Source of the DNA: Bifidobacterium eulemuris
GTDB taxonomy: Bacteria > Actinomycetota > Actinomycetes > Actinomycetales > Bifidobacteriaceae
Assembly: GCF_014898155.1 (NCBI RefSeq)
Contig: NZ_CP062938.1
Span: 2,852,001-2,916,000, forward strand
Length of the DNA stretch: 64,000 nucleotides
Direction: 5' to 3'
Below, one piece after another: positions 1 through 9,985 of the stretch. Numbering within the stretch: position 1 is the first letter of the stretch; every line of letters starts with the position of its first letter. The notes beneath the pieces were generated by a model. That model searched no databases and was not told the origin of the DNA. It saw nothing but the letters and a program-made list of their open reading frames with translations. The translations under genes and the position numbers were made by a program.

Positions 1-856
1 GGGACTGTTTGGATTCGGCAAGAAGAAGGCCAAGGATGACGCGGTCGTCGACGATGAGGTGAAGGCCGACGACGAACTGGCCGAGAACACCGAACCCGAC
101 GACGGCGAATCGGTCGACGGCATCGTCGTGCTGCCCGAGCCCTCCGCGTCCTACGAGGGCCGCGGCGAGACCCAAGGCCCGTGGGACGTGAACGACGAGG
201 ACGTGCCCGACTACGACGACTACCTCGATCTGGGCGCCTACTATCTGCCGTTCCTCAAGGGCATCGAACTGCGCATCAAGGCCAACCGCTCCTCGAAGCA
301 GATCCTCGGCGCCACCATCACCTACGGCTCCTCCAGCTTGGAGATCGAAGCCTTCGCCGCGCCCAAGAGCATGGGATTGTGGGACGAGGTTCGTGCCGAC
401 CTTCTGGAGGCCAACTCCACCGCCAGCGAGGCGGAGGGCGTGTTCGGCACCGAACTGAAGCTTCCCGTCCACGTCAAGGGCGGACGCACCGTCACCACCC
501 GCATCGTCGGCGTGGACGGCCCGCGTTGGATGCTTCGCGGCATCTTCTCCGGCAAGGCCGCCGTCGACGCTGACGCCGACGAAACCGAGGCCCTGAACCG
601 TTTCTTCGCCGACATCGTGGTGGAACGCGGCGAGGAGCCGCTCGCCCCGCGCGATCTCATCCCCATGCATCCGCCCGTCTCTCCGGCCGAACGCAAGGCC
701 GCCAAAGCCAAGGCCGAAGGCGAGGAAGGCGAGAACGCGGACGGCAAGCATCTCAAGAACATCCCCGACCAGCCCAAGGGCCCGTTCGACCAGGACCAGC
801 AGACCGAAGTGAAAACCACCCTGTCCCGCGGCCCGATGTTCTCTGAGGTGCGCTGA
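1..856 (+). CDS. DUF3710 domain protein (5' end just outside window)
   Basis: The frame is open from base 2, and base 1 is probably the last base of an ATG, giving a protein that begins MGLFGFGKKK, about 285 aa. A Lys-rich N-terminus is followed by an acidic stretch, then the conserved DUF3710 core containing YLPFLKGIELRIKA and the RWMLRGIFSG segment, and a charged C-terminal tail rich in Lys, Ala and Glu. There is no signal peptide or membrane helix, so it is probably cytoplasmic. The family is common in actinobacteria beside dut and DUF3159 genes, and DUF3159 does follow here. Biochemical function is unknown. The stop codon lies inside the 5' arm of the structured repeat that begins at 848. 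Confidence 0.85.
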   Translation, partial: GLFGFGKKKAKDDAVVDDEVKADDELAENTEPDDGESVDGIVVLPEPSASYEGRGETQGPWDVNDEDVPDYDDYLDLGAYYLPFLKGIELRIKANRSSKQILGATITYGSSSLEIEAFAAPKSMGLWDEVRADLLEANSTASEAEGVFGTELKLPVHVKGGRTVTTRIVGVDGPRWMLRGIFSGKAAVDADADETEALNRFFADIVVERGEEPLAPRDLIPMHPPVSPAERKAAKAKAEGEEGENADGKHLKNIPDQPKGPFDQDQQTEVKTTLSRGPMFSEVR

Positions 857-1014
857 CCCGTCTTTCCAAAGGAAAGACACAAGGTCAGCGCACGCGAGGA
901 GCGTGACAGCCCAGTGGGCTGTCATGTGACGGAGCCATCCTTATATCGAACCGAACGCCGCACGCGAGGAGCGTGACAGCCCAGTGGGCTGTCACGTGAC
1001 GGAGCCATCCTTAT
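848..1014 (+). repeat. Two-hairpin structured element, copy A, ending at the DUF3159 start
   Basis: Outer stem 848-858/883-893 (11 bp) encloses an inner stem 860-867/871-878 with an AAA loop. The spacer GCGAGGAG follows, then a second hairpin 903-913/915-925 and the tail GACGGAGCCATCCTTAT. The second hairpin plus tail is repeated at 959-1014 (stem 972-983/985-996). The upstream stop codon (854-856) is inside the outer stem. The last tail supplies GGAG and an ATG eight bases later, which is the start used for the next gene. The same architecture with different stem sequences occurs at 39178-39349. Confidence 0.75.
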
Positions 1015-1750
1015 GACAACCATGAATTCTGAACCTAAGAAACGCACCGGCTTGGGCGCGTTGGCGAGCGCCGACGCCGACGAGGATTTCTCCGTTCTCG
1101 ACGCGATCGGCGGTCCCCGCGGCGTCGTGGAGTCGATGCTGCCGGGATTCGTGTTCGTCGTGCTCTTCGTGGCGACCTCCGACCTGAACCTCACGATCGG
1201 CGTCTCCGCGGCTCTGGCCGTGGTGCAGGTGATCGTCCGTCTGATCCAACGCCAGTCCGTGATGGGCGCGGTCAGCGGCATGGTCGCGGTGGGCATCTGC
1301 CTGATTTGGGCGTGGCGCACGCATGAGGCGCGCGACTACTATATGTTCGGCTTTCTCACCAATGCGGTGTACGCCGTGCTGTTGGCGGCGTCGCTGATCG
1401 CCCGGGTGCCGGGACTGGGGCTTGTGGTCGAATTCATCCGCCAGCTGCCCACCGAGCATTTCCGCGCATGGTTCCACGACTGGATGGATGATGCCGCGCT
1501 CAAACGCGCGTATATGATCGTCACCGCCCTGTGGATGGGACTGTTCGTCGCGCGGCTGGCGGTGCAGGTGCCGTTGTATCTGACGAATAACGTGGCGCTG
1601 CTGGGCACCGCCCGACTGCTGATGGGCATTCCCTTCTGGGCGTTGGCCATCTGGGTGTCCTATCTCATCATCGCCACACCCTTGCATCGGCACAACGCCA
1701 AGGCCTCGGCGTCCCCACCCGCCGCCGATGAGCCCGAGACCTCCGACTGA
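1013..1750 (+). CDS. DUF3159 family membrane protein
   Basis: This 245-aa protein has a short polar N-terminus and about six hydrophobic segments (for example VESMLPGFVFVVLFVA and YYMFGFLTNAVYAVLLAASL), matching the DUF3159 family of actinobacterial integral membrane proteins in size and in the GGPRGVVESMLPGFVF region. Function is unknown. It lies downstream of DUF3710, as is usual in actinobacteria. ATG 1013 has GGAG eight bases upstream. ATG 1022, giving MNSEPKK, is an alternative start with poorer spacing. The translation start is embedded in the tail of the structured repeat, which could therefore influence its translation. Confidence 0.85.
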   Translation: MTTMNSEPKKRTGLGALASADADEDFSVLDAIGGPRGVVESMLPGFVFVVLFVATSDLNLTIGVSAALAVVQVIVRLIQRQSVMGAVSGMVAVGICLIWAWRTHEARDYYMFGFLTNAVYAVLLAASLIARVPGLGLVVEFIRQLPTEHFRAWFHDWMDDAALKRAYMIVTALWMGLFVARLAVQVPLYLTNNVALLGTARLLMGIPFWALAIWVSYLIIATPLHRHNAKASASPPAADEPETSD

Positions 1751-1813
1751 CCACCACGACAAGACGTTTCCGTCGCATACGCATCTGCGGCGGAGCGCTG
1801 AGAGGGAAACCCT

Positions 1814-3073
1814 ATGGAAGCCGAAATCCGAATCGAACGATACGCCGACCAAGGCCGTTGCGTCGGCCATATCGACGGACGCGTGGTCTTCGTGCGCTTC
1901 GCCCTGCCCGGCGAACTGGTGCGGGTGAAACTCGACGAGCCCTGCGACCGTGACGAGCGGTTCTGGACCGGCGAGGTCGTCGACGTGATCGAAGCCAGCA
2001 AGGACCGCGTCGATCCGGTCTGGCCTTTGGCTGGACCGTTGGCGATGGGCGGCGGCTGCGGCGGCGCGGATCTGGTGCATGTGGGTCTGGAAGGGCAGCT
2101 CACGTGGAAGGCCGTCACCGTGTCCGAGCAGATGAGCCGTCTTGGGCATGTGGAGGTGGCGGTGCCCATCGAACGCGCGGAAGGCGACGAGGAGCTGGGC
2201 GGACTGCATTGGCGCACCCGCATCGAAATGATCTCCGACGAGAACGGCATGCCCTCGATGCGCCGGCGGGGCACGCATGTGCGCGTGCCGCTGGACACCA
2301 TGCCGTTGGCCACTAAAACGCTGCTCGACGTGGCCGAATCAGAGCATGTGTGGAACGGCGGCTACGAGCCGGGCGCACAGATTCGTATTTCGGTGCCCGA
2401 GCCGCGTATGGAGAACGCCGTGGTTGGCTCGAACTACGCCGTGCTCGTCGACGGCGAACCGGTGGCCGGCTCGCGCACGCTCACCGAAATCGCCCGCATC
2501 GACGGGCATGACTTCGCCTACGAGGTCGATGCCAACGGCTTCTGGCAGGTGCACCGCCAAGCGCCGGTGGCGCTCGCCAATCATGTGATCGATCTGGTCA
2601 AGCGGGAGTTGGATGGCGCGGCCGCCGCCTGCCTGTGGGATCTGTACTCCGGTTCCGGCCTGTTCACCCTTCCGCTGGCCACGCGCGTCGCCGAACGCAC
2701 GCGCGTGCTCAGCGTCGAAGGCTCGAAAACCGCGGTGAAGCACGCGCAGCGCAATCTGCGGCGTATGGATCTTTCCGATGTCGACGCGCGATGCGGCGAC
2801 GTGATGGCTACTTTGAACCGGGTCCCCGCGCATCTGGAACATCCGGATGTGGTGGTGCTCGACCCGCCGCGTGCCGGCGCGCGCGCCAAAGTCTGCCGGC
2901 AGATCGCCGCGGCCAACCCGCGGGCCATCGTCTACGTGGCCTGCGATCCGGCCAGCCTCGCCCGCGACACCGCGACCCTGATCGAGCAGGGCTACCGTCT
3001 GGTGGATATCCGCGCCTACGACATCTATCCGATGACGCACCATGTCGAAACCGTCGCCCTGTTCCGCAGGTGA
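1814..3073 (+). CDS. TRAM-domain class I SAM-dependent RNA (uracil-C5) methyltransferase
   Basis: The 419-aa product belongs to the TrmA/RlmC/RlmD family, which methylates C5 of uridine in rRNA or tRNA. An N-terminal OB-fold-like TRAM domain (about residues 1-60) is followed by a linker and a Rossmann methyltransferase domain. The SAM-binding LYSGSGLFTLPLA is near residue 276, the family motif VVLDPPRAG near 350, and the catalytic-cysteine motif YVACDPASLARD near 375. Only one of the four [4Fe-4S]-ligand cysteines is suggested, so an iron-sulfur cluster is doubtful. The exact target nucleotide cannot be told. Its stop is two bases before the next ATG, so the following lipoprotein gene is probably cotranscribed. 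Confidence 0.9.
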   Translation: MEAEIRIERYADQGRCVGHIDGRVVFVRFALPGELVRVKLDEPCDRDERFWTGEVVDVIEASKDRVDPVWPLAGPLAMGGGCGGADLVHVGLEGQLTWKAVTVSEQMSRLGHVEVAVPIERAEGDEELGGLHWRTRIEMISDENGMPSMRRRGTHVRVPLDTMPLATKTLLDVAESEHVWNGGYEPGAQIRISVPEPRMENAVVGSNYAVLVDGEPVAGSRTLTEIARIDGHDFAYEVDANGFWQVHRQAPVALANHVIDLVKRELDGAAAACLWDLYSGSGLFTLPLATRVAERTRVLSVEGSKTAVKHAQRNLRRMDLSDVDARCGDVMATLNRVPAHLEHPDVVVLDPPRAGARAKVCRQIAAANPRAIVYVACDPASLARDTATLIEQGYRLVDIRAYDIYPMTHHVETVALFRR

Positions 3074-3075
3074 GT

Positions 3076-3663
3076 ATGCGTGCCATAGCAGCAATCAGAC
3101 GAATCCTCGGAACGTCGGCGTGCGTGGCCGCGGCGCTGTCGTTGGCCGCCTGCGTGCCTCCGAACGCCGCGGTCGGCGACGCCAAGGAAATTCAGCCTCG
3201 AGTGGAGCATGACGCGAACCGGCGGGCCGACACCAAAGCCGGACTGGTCGGCAGCGGCGACATCGCCACGGACCGGCTGGTGCTGGACGCGTTGGATACG
3301 GGCGGCATCGCCACCGCGTACGCCTCCGTGGAATCCGTGAACGACACCACCCAGACCGCGCAGAGCGCCGTGCTCGATATGGTCGCCCGTGCGGTCGACG
3401 TGGTGGTGGTCAGCGGTCTGGCCGTCACCGACGAGACGGCGCAATCATGGGACGAGGTCTTGGGCCAGGCCCGCGAGGCCGGCATCCCCGTGGCCCTGCT
3501 CAACCCCCAGCAGCCGCCCGCCGACGAAACCCTGTACGCGGTCTCGTGGAAGGTCAACGACCGCGCCGCGGACGCCACGCCCATCGACGAGGCGCTGATG
3601 ACCATCGTGCGCGACGATCCGCACGAACGCGAACTGATGGTCACCACCAATCTCGAACAGTGA
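3076..3663 (+). CDS. Small lipoprotein resembling half of a type 1 periplasmic binding protein
   Basis: The 195-aa product has a Sec signal with a lipobox: MRAIAAIRRILG, a hydrophobic stretch, then LAAC near residue 27, so it should be lipid-anchored outside the membrane. The mature part contains VDVVVVSGLAVTDE and AGIPVALLNPQQP, which resemble the N-terminal lobe of sugar-binding proteins of the ribose/galactose type. The protein is about half the usual length and seems to lack the second lobe. ATG 3076 is chosen because it starts the signal peptide exactly; a GTG at 3070 overlaps the previous gene. Function is unknown. Confidence 0.7.
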   Translation: MRAIAAIRRILGTSACVAAALSLAACVPPNAAVGDAKEIQPRVEHDANRRADTKAGLVGSGDIATDRLVLDALDTGGIATAYASVESVNDTTQTAQSAVLDMVARAVDVVVVSGLAVTDETAQSWDEVLGQAREAGIPVALLNPQQPPADETLYAVSWKVNDRAADATPIDEALMTIVRDDPHERELMVTTNLEQ

Positions 3664-3730
3664 TGCCCTATCATGCGAATCCGCCCATAGGCTGATAGCT
3701 GAGACGCCTGACACACGCTAGGCTGGAGTC

Positions 3731-6289
3731 ATGAGCGCAAGTCTTTCCATGCCCCAGACGGACCAGAGCGGCCTGAGCGCGGCCGAAGTCGCCTCCCGCG
3801 TCGAATCGGGACAGTCGAACAAGGTGAAGACCTCCACCTCACGGTCGGTGCTCGACATCGTGCGGGCCAACGTGTTCACGCTGTTCAACGGCATCATCCT
3901 CACCGCGATGGTGCTGGTGCTGATCACCGGATCGTGGAGGGACGCGGTGTTCGGCTTCGTCATCATCGTCAACACGGGCATCGGCATCGTCACCGAGCTC
4001 AAGGCCAAACGCACCCTCGACAGGCTTTCGATTCTGGTGGCCTCCGATTTTCTGGTCCGCCGCGACGGGCGGGACGTCGAAGTGCCGCACGATGAGATCG
4101 TGCTCGACGACCTCATGTGGATCCGCTCGGGCGAACAGGTGCCGGCCGACGCCGAAATCATACGGACCTGGGGGCTCGAACTCGACGAATCGATGCTCAC
4201 CGGCGAATCGCGCACCGTACGCAAATCGGAAGGCGAGCAGGTCTATTCCGGCTCCACCGCGGTCTCCGGCCTGGCGCTCGCGCGCGTGAACGCGGTCGGC
4301 GAACACTCCTACGCGGCCACGCTCACCGCGCAGGCGAAGGTGTACAAGAAAACCGTCTCCGACCTCAACAAGGGCATCAACACCATCCTGAAATTCATGA
4401 CCTTCCTGGTGGTGCCGCTGTGCGTGCTGCTGGTCTGGTCGCAGATCGGCACCGTCGGCGGTTGGCAGACGGCGCTCGCCACCGGAGAATGGCGTCAGGC
4501 CGTCGTCTCCGCGGTGGCCGGTGTGGTCGGCATGATCCCCGAGGGATTGGTGCTGCTCACCTCGCTGAACTTCGCGGTGGCCGCCATGCGCCTGGCCTAC
4601 AAGAACACGCTGGTGCAGGAGTTGGAGTCGGTGGAGACGCTCGCGCGCGTCGACTGCCTGAACCTCGACAAAACCGGCACCATCACCGACGGCGGCATCG
4701 CCTTCTCCGAACTCGTCATGCTGGGCGATCGCGCCGAAACGGATAAGCGGGCGGCCATGCAGGCGCTCTACGATCTGGCCAACGAGCAAAACCCGAACGG
4801 CACCGGACAGGCCGTGCTGGCCGGGCTGGGGGAGCGGGGCTACACGGCCGGCGAGGTCGCCGAACGCATCCCGTTCTCCTCGGAGCGCAAATGGAGCGCC
4901 ATCGTCAGATCCTTCGACTCCGCCTCCGGCTCCGCTCAGGATGACGCGCGGGGCGGCGCAGCCTCCGCCTCCTCCGTCATCTTGAGCGGAGGGCGCAGCC
5001 CGGAGTCGAAAGATCTCACCTGGACCATGGGCGCGCCCGAGGTGCTGCTCTCCGCGTTGGACGGCGACCACGGCGACATCCTCGCCCAAGTCAACGGGTA
5101 TGCCGACGACGGCAACCGCGTGCTGCTTATCGTACGCTCCGATTCGGCCGTCCCCGCCGACTTCGGGGAGGATCCGCGCCTCGACCCCGCCGGCGTGCCC
5201 GTCGCGCTGGTGCTGTGCTCCGAACGCGTCCGCCCCGATGCCGCCGAAACGCTTGCATGGTTCCGCGAGCAGGGCGTGCGATGCCGGGTGATCTCCGGCG
5301 ACAATCCGGTCACGGTCGGCGCGATCGCCCGCAAGGTGCGCCTTACCGGAGAACGCGAACCGGTCGCCATGGACGCGCGCGAACTGCCCTCCGACACCGC
5401 CGAACTCGCCCGCGTGCTCGAGAACGTCGACGTGCTCGGCCGCGTGCTGCCCGACCAGAAGAAAGCCATCGTCGAGGCGCTGCACCTGCAGAACCACGTC
5501 GTGGCGATGACCGGTGACGGCGTTAACGATTCGCTGGCGCTCAAAGAGGCCGATCTCGGCATCGCCATGGGCAACGCCGCCCCCGCCACCAAAGCCGTGG
5601 CCCAAGTGGTGCTCGTCGACTCCAAATTCTCCCATCTGCCCGACGTGGTGGCGCGCGGCCGTCAGGTGATGGCCAATATGGAACGCGTCGCCGGACTGTT
5701 CCTCGTCAAAACCGTGTACTCCGCGCTGATCTCGCTCGGCGTGGTGCTCACGGCGATTCCATATCCCTATCTGCCCCGGCATGTCACCTATGTGGGGGCG
5801 CTGACCATCGGCATGCCCGCGTTCATCCTCGCGCTCGCGCCGAACACGCGCCGCTACATTCCCGGCTTCCTCAAACGCGTCGTGCATTTCGCCCTGCCGG
5901 GAGGCGTGGCCACCGGCCTGTCGGTGCTGTGCGCGGCGTGGTTCCTGCCTCCCATCATGGGATGGGACATCGTCAACTCCGACGCCGATCTGGCGGCCCT
6001 GCGATCCACCAGCGCGATCATCCTGTTCTTGATGGGCGTGTTCGTGCTCGCCCGGGTGGCGCAGCCGCTCAACAGTTGGCGAGGGATTCTGGTCGCGTTC
6101 TTCGCCGCGGCCGGCGTGATCGGCATGTTCATCCCCTTCGTGGCGAGCTTCTTCGCCCTGCATCTGCCCACCGGCAGCACGTTGGTCGCCACGCTGCTCG
6201 CGATGGTGGGCGCGGCCATCATCTTCTTCCTCTGCCTGTTCGTCGCCCCGCATGTGGCCAGACTGGTGCCGAGGCAGTATCTCACATAA
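3731..6289 (+). CDS. CtpE-like cation-translocating P-type ATPase
   Basis: This 852-aa E1-E2 ATPase has the actuator motif LTGES near residue 156, the phosphorylation motif DKTGTITD near 313, the nucleotide-domain segment [10 protein letters not shown] near 520 and the hinge motif MTGDGVND near 595. Membrane helices are near 40-80, 215-285 and in a C-terminal bundle of about six from 655. The [20 protein letters not shown] segment before the phosphorylation site resembles mycobacterial CtpE, a calcium-uptake pump, so calcium is the best guess; magnesium or other cations remain possible. Residues about 393-429 in the nucleotide-binding domain are encoded by a palindromic repeat (4907-5016) that keeps the frame. 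No heavy-metal-binding domain is present at the N-terminus. Confidence 0.88.
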   Translation: MSASLSMPQTDQSGLSAAEVASRVESGQSNKVKTSTSRSVLDIVRANVFTLFNGIILTAMVLVLITGSWRDAVFGFVIIVNTGIGIVTELKAKRTLDRLSILVASDFLVRRDGRDVEVPHDEIVLDDLMWIRSGEQVPADAEIIRTWGLELDESMLTGESRTVRKSEGEQVYSGSTAVSGLALARVNAVGEHSYAATLTAQAKVYKKTVSDLNKGINTILKFMTFLVVPLCVLLVWSQIGTVGGWQTALATGEWRQAVVSAVAGVVGMIPEGLVLLTSLNFAVAAMRLAYKNTLVQELESVETLARVDCLNLDKTGTITDGGIAFSELVMLGDRAETDKRAAMQALYDLANEQNPNGTGQAVLAGLGERGYTAGEVAERIPFSSERKWSAIVRSFDSASGSAQDDARGGAASASSVILSGGRSPESKDLTWTMGAPEVLLSALDGDHGDILAQVNGYADDGNRVLLIVRSDSAVPADFGEDPRLDPAGVPVALVLCSERVRPDAAETLAWFREQGVRCRVISGDNPVTVGAIARKVRLTGEREPVAMDARELPSDTAELARVLENVDVLGRVLPDQKKAIVEALHLQNHVVAMTGDGVNDSLALKEADLGIAMGNAAPATKAVAQVVLVDSKFSHLPDVVARGRQVMANMERVAGLFLVKTVYSALISLGVVLTAIPYPYLPRHVTYVGALTIGMPAFILALAPNTRRYIPGFLKRVVHFALPGGVATGLSVLCAAWFLPPIMGWDIVNSDADLAALRSTSAIILFLMGVFVLARVAQPLNSWRGILVAFFAAAGVIGMFIPFVASFFALHLPTGSTLVATLLAMVGAAIIFFLCLFVAPHVARLVPRQYLT
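4907..5016. repeat. REP/MITE-like palindrome inserted in-frame in the P-type ATPase gene
   Basis: The 110-bp segment starts AGATCCTTCGACTCCG and ends CGGAGTCGAAAGATCT, arms that pair at 15 of 16 positions. Inside, 17-base arms beginning CTCCGCTCAGGATGACG pair with CGTCATCTTGAGCGGAG at 16 of 17. It translates as a Ser/Ala/Gly-rich stretch between two conserved parts of the ATPase nucleotide-binding domain. From memory, the GTCATCCTGAGCGGAG...AGTCGAAGGATCT pattern is a common intergenic repeat in bacteria; here it is coding. Confidence 0.8.
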
Positions 6290-6383
6290 CAAGCCGACAC
6301 GCCAGAGGGTCGGTAACGTTCTTGTACCATCCGAAGCGGATAATCAACAGCATCACAGCCGTTATTTGAAGCTCGGAGGAAGC

Positions 6384-9092
6384 ATGTCCGTTCGCGACGA
6401 CCAGCTGTCGACTTTGAAGGTCGCAGGCAAGGAATTCGACTACTACCGCATCGACGACCTGCCTGGCGTCGACCACCTGCCCTACTCGCTGAAGGTGCTC
6501 GTCGAGAACCTCGTGCGCAACATCGACGGGGCCAACATCACCGACGAGCATGTCAAGGCGCTGCTCGATTGGGATCCGGGCGCCGAGCCGAGCCACGAGA
6601 TCCAGTTCACCCCCTCTCGCGTGGTGATGCAGGACTTCACCGGCGTGCCCTGCGTCGTGGATCTGGCCACCATGCGCGACGCCGTGTCCGCCCTCGGCGG
6701 CGACCCGGACGTGATCAACCCGCAGGTGCAGGCCGACATGGTCATCGACCACTCCGTGCAGATCGACAAGTACGGCGTGGCCGACGCGCTCGAACAGAAC
6801 ATGGACATCGAATACCAGCGCAACGGCGAACGCTACCAGTTCCTGCGCTGGGGTCAGCAGGCGTTCAAGAACTTCCGCGTCGTGCCGCCGGGAACCGGCA
6901 TCATCCACCAGGTCAACATCGAATACCTGGCCTCCGTGGTCATGTCCAAGGACTCCGGCCTGAACGACGGCCGCAAGCTCGCCTACCTCGACTCCTGCGT
7001 GGGCACCGACTCGCACACCACCACCGTCAACGGCCTGGGCGTGCTCGGCTGGGGTGTGGGCGGCATCGAAGCCGAGGCCGCCATGCTCGGCCAGCCGATC
7101 TCCATGCTCGTGCCGCGCGTCGTGGGATTCAAACTCACCGGATCCATTCCCGAGGGCGTCACCGCCACCGACGTGGTGCTCACCATCACCGACATGCTGC
7201 GCCAGCACGGTGTGGTCGGCAAGTTCGTGGAGTTCTACGGCGAGGGCATCGCCTCCGTGCCTCTGGCCAACCGCGCAACCATCGGCAACATGGGCCCCGA
7301 ATTCGGCTCCACCTGCGGCATCTTCCCGATCGACGACGTCACGCTCGACTACCTGCGCTTGACCGGCCGCTCCGAAGAGCAGGTCGCGCTCGTCGAGGCC
7401 TACGCCAAGGCCAACAAGCTGTGGGGCGACACCACGGCGGAAGGATATGTGGAGCCTCGGTATTCCGAATACCTGGAGCTCGATCTGGGCGACGTGGTGC
7501 CGTCCATCGCCGGACCCAAGCGTCCGCAGGACCGCATCGTGCTCGCCGAATCCAAAGCCAAGTTCGAAGAGACCCTGCCCGCCTACACCACCGAACGCAC
7601 AGTGAACGATCCGGTCGCCGTCTCCACCGACTTCCGCGGCGACTTCGACGTGAAGAACGGCGACGTGGCCATCGCCTCCATCACCTCCTGCACCAACACC
7701 TCCAATCCCTCCGTGATGATCGCCGCCGGTCTGATCGCCCGCAACGCGGTCGCCAAGGGACTTGAGCCCAAGCCTTGGGTCAAAACCTCGCTGGCCCCCG
7801 GCTCCCAGGTCGTGGCCGACTATCTGAAGCAGGCCGGCCTGCAGGACGATCTCGACACGCTCGGCTACCAGCTCGTCGGCTTCGGCTGCGCCACCTGCAT
7901 CGGCAACTCCGGCCCGCTGCTGCCCGAAATCTCCAAGGCCATCAACGAGAACGACCTGACCGTCACCGCCGTGCTCTCCGGCAACCGCAACTTCGAAGGC
8001 CGCATCAGCCCGGACGTCAAGATGAACTATCTGGCATCCCCGCCGCTGGTCATCGCCTACGCGCTCGCCGGCACGATGGATTTCGACTTCGAAACCCAGC
8101 CGTTGGGCCAGGACAAGGACGGCAACGACGTGTTCCTCAAGGACATCTGGCCCTCCAACGCCGAGGTCGAGCAGGTCGTGGCCGACACGGTCAGCCGTGA
8201 GATGTTCGTCGCGGACTACGCCTCCGTATTCGACGGTGACGAGCGTTGGCGCGGCCTCGACGTGCCCGAAGGCGAGCTCTTCGCCTGGGACGACGCCTCC
8301 ACCTACGTGCGCAAGCAGACCTTCTTCGACGGCATGAGCGCCCAGCCCGAGCCGGTGGCCGACATCCACGGCGCGCGCGTGCTCGCCCTGCTCGGCGACT
8401 CCGTCACCACCGACCACATCTCCCCGGCCGGCGCGTTCAAGGCGGAAAGCCCCGCCGGACGCTACCTGACCGAGCGTGGCGTGGAGCAGAAGAACTTCAA
8501 CTCCTACGGTTCCCGTCGCGGCAACCATGAGATCATGGTGCGCGGCACCTTCGGCAACATCCGCCTGAGGAACCAATTGCTCGCCTCGGTGGGCGAGGAG
8601 GTCACGCCCGGCGGCTTCACCTACGACTTCCTCGACGGCAAGCCGACCACGATCTTCGAGGCCGCGCAGCACTACATCGCCAACGAGGTTCCGCTGGTCG
8701 TGCTCGCCGGCAAGGAGTATGGCACCGGCTCCTCGCGCGACTGGGCCGCTAAGGGCACGGTGATGCTCGGCGTCAAGGCCGTGATCACCGAAAGCTTCGA
8801 GCGCATCCACCGCTCCAACCTGATCGGCATGGGCGTGCTGCCGCTGCAGTTCCCCGCCGGGGAGAGCTACGCCTCCCTCGGCCTGGACGGCACGGAAACC
8901 TATGACATCGCCGGCGTGGAGGAGCTCAACAGCGGCGTGACCCCGAAGACGGTTCATGTCACCGCCACACGTACGGACGGCTCCGTGGTCGAATTCGACG
9001 CCGTGGTGCGCATCGACACACCCGGCGAGGCCGACTACTACCGCAACGGCGGCATCCTGCAGTACGTGCTGCGCAACCTCATGCGTCAGTAA
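6384..9092 (+). CDS. acnA: Aconitate hydratase
   Basis: This 902-aa aconitase of the AcnA/IRP type interconverts citrate and isocitrate through a [4Fe-4S] cluster. Cluster ligands are visible in [11 protein letters not shown] near residue 435 and in [10 protein letters not shown] near 501 and 504. The C-terminal swivel domain holds [29 protein letters not shown] and [19 protein letters not shown] 6384 is chosen because GGAGGA lies four bases upstream and the protein then starts with the expected [13 protein letters not shown]; the longer frame to 6252 overlaps the ATPase. In bifidobacteria the enzyme serves the partial TCA branch toward glutamate. A strong hairpin follows the gene. Confidence 0.97.
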   Translation: MSVRDDQLSTLKVAGKEFDYYRIDDLPGVDHLPYSLKVLVENLVRNIDGANITDEHVKALLDWDPGAEPSHEIQFTPSRVVMQDFTGVPCVVDLATMRDAVSALGGDPDVINPQVQADMVIDHSVQIDKYGVADALEQNMDIEYQRNGERYQFLRWGQQAFKNFRVVPPGTGIIHQVNIEYLASVVMSKDSGLNDGRKLAYLDSCVGTDSHTTTVNGLGVLGWGVGGIEAEAAMLGQPISMLVPRVVGFKLTGSIPEGVTATDVVLTITDMLRQHGVVGKFVEFYGEGIASVPLANRATIGNMGPEFGSTCGIFPIDDVTLDYLRLTGRSEEQVALVEAYAKANKLWGDTTAEGYVEPRYSEYLELDLGDVVPSIAGPKRPQDRIVLAESKAKFEETLPAYTTERTVNDPVAVSTDFRGDFDVKNGDVAIASITSCTNTSNPSVMIAAGLIARNAVAKGLEPKPWVKTSLAPGSQVVADYLKQAGLQDDLDTLGYQLVGFGCATCIGNSGPLLPEISKAINENDLTVTAVLSGNRNFEGRISPDVKMNYLASPPLVIAYALAGTMDFDFETQPLGQDKDGNDVFLKDIWPSNAEVEQVVADTVSREMFVADYASVFDGDERWRGLDVPEGELFAWDDASTYVRKQTFFDGMSAQPEPVADIHGARVLALLGDSVTTDHISPAGAFKAESPAGRYLTERGVEQKNFNSYGSRRGNHEIMVRGTFGNIRLRNQLLASVGEEVTPGGFTYDFLDGKPTTIFEAAQHYIANEVPLVVLAGKEYGTGSSRDWAAKGTVMLGVKAVITESFERIHRSNLIGMGVLPLQFPAGESYASLGLDGTETYDIAGVEELNSGVTPKTVHVTATRTDGSVVEFDAVVRIDTPGEADYYRNGGILQYVLRNLMRQ

Positions 9093-9120
9093 GCGACGCG
9101 CGGGCATACGGCGGATAGAC

Positions 9121-9156
9121 GTGGGGCCGTGGCTTCTTCAGGAGCCACGGCCCCAC
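9121..9156 (+). terminator. Hairpin downstream of acnA
   Basis: GTGGGGCCGTGGCT and AGCCACGGCCCCAC form a perfect 14-bp stem around an 8-base loop, 28 bases past the stop codon. No long T-run follows (GCCTGTTGTT), so it may act as an imperfect intrinsic terminator or as an mRNA 3' stabiliser. Confidence 0.7.
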
Positions 9157-9316
9157 GCCTGTTGTTATGACAGTGAACGCGGTAGATAATGCAAGTAATG
9201 AGGCGGATAGTGCAACTGTTGACCGTTGCGGCGGGGGATTGTGCTAGGTAGAGTTGTGTGAGTCGACATACGTAAAACGATTGACATTCAACCGGCAAAG
9301 GAGCGTACAACAAGCC

Positions 9317-9985
9317 ATGACCACGCAATCGACCCCCGGATACGCCAGCCAACGCGAACGCATGCTCGCCGGCGAACTCTATGTCGCCGACGATCCGCAG
9401 CTGCAGGAGTTGAACATGCGCAAGCGTCGTCTGGTGCACGCCATCAACACGAGCGGTTATGACGCTTTCGACGAGCGCAAAGCCCTGTTCACGGAGCTGT
9501 TCGGCTCATACGGCGAAGGCGCGTTCATCGAACCGCCGTTCAACTGCGACTATGGTTGCAACATCAGCGTCGGCAGGAACTTCTACGCCAATATGGACTG
9601 CATCTTCCTCGACGTGGCCCCGATCACCATCGGAGACCGCGTGTTCTTCGGCCCGCGCGTCAACCTGCTCACCCCGTACCATCCAATCGACGCCGCCGTG
9701 CGCTCGTCCGGACCCGAAGGCGCGCTGCCCATCACCATCGGCGACGACGTGTGGTTCGGCGGCAACGTGACCGTCTGCCCGGGCGTCACCATCGGCAACG
9801 ACGTGGTGGTCGGAGCCGGTTCGGTGGTCGTCAAGGACATCCCCTCGCACAGTGTGGCCGTGGGCAACCCCTGCCGGGTCGTGCGCGAGATCGGCGACGC
9901 GGACCGCGAGTATTGGGAGCGCAAGGCCGCCGAATATCACGCATGGAAGGCCACCATCACGCCTTCCGACGCGTCGGCGGCCTGA
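9317..9985 (+). CDS. Maltose/galactoside O-acetyltransferase family protein
   Basis: The 222-aa product is a left-handed beta-helix acetyltransferase of the LacA/Maa type, which moves acetyl from acetyl-CoA to a sugar hydroxyl. The N-terminal maltose-acetyltransferase segment (RERMLAGELYVADDPQL) is followed by hexapeptide repeats such as ITIGDRVFFGPRV and ITIGDDVWFGGNVTVCPGVTIG. The family's catalytic histidine is seen in TPYHPIDAAVR, and the domain ends with VAVGNPCRVVREI. ATG 9317 has AAAGGAG 13 bases upstream; a 21-residue in-frame upstream extension has no family similarity. The 3' end overlaps the convergent AraC gene by 49 bases. Confidence 0.92.
   Translation: MTTQSTPGYASQRERMLAGELYVADDPQLQELNMRKRRLVHAINTSGYDAFDERKALFTELFGSYGEGAFIEPPFNCDYGCNISVGRNFYANMDCIFLDVAPITIGDRVFFGPRVNLLTPYHPIDAAVRSSGPEGALPITIGDDVWFGGNVTVCPGVTIGNDVVVGAGSVVVKDIPSHSVAVGNPCRVVREIGDADREYWERKAAEYHAWKATITPSDASAA

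Noticed and set aside
6282..9107. Long open frame antisense to aconitase (and similar ones antisense to secA, the P-type ATPase and uxaB)
   Set aside because: They mirror the codon pattern of the true genes in GC-rich DNA, are His/Val/Asp-rich and match no family.
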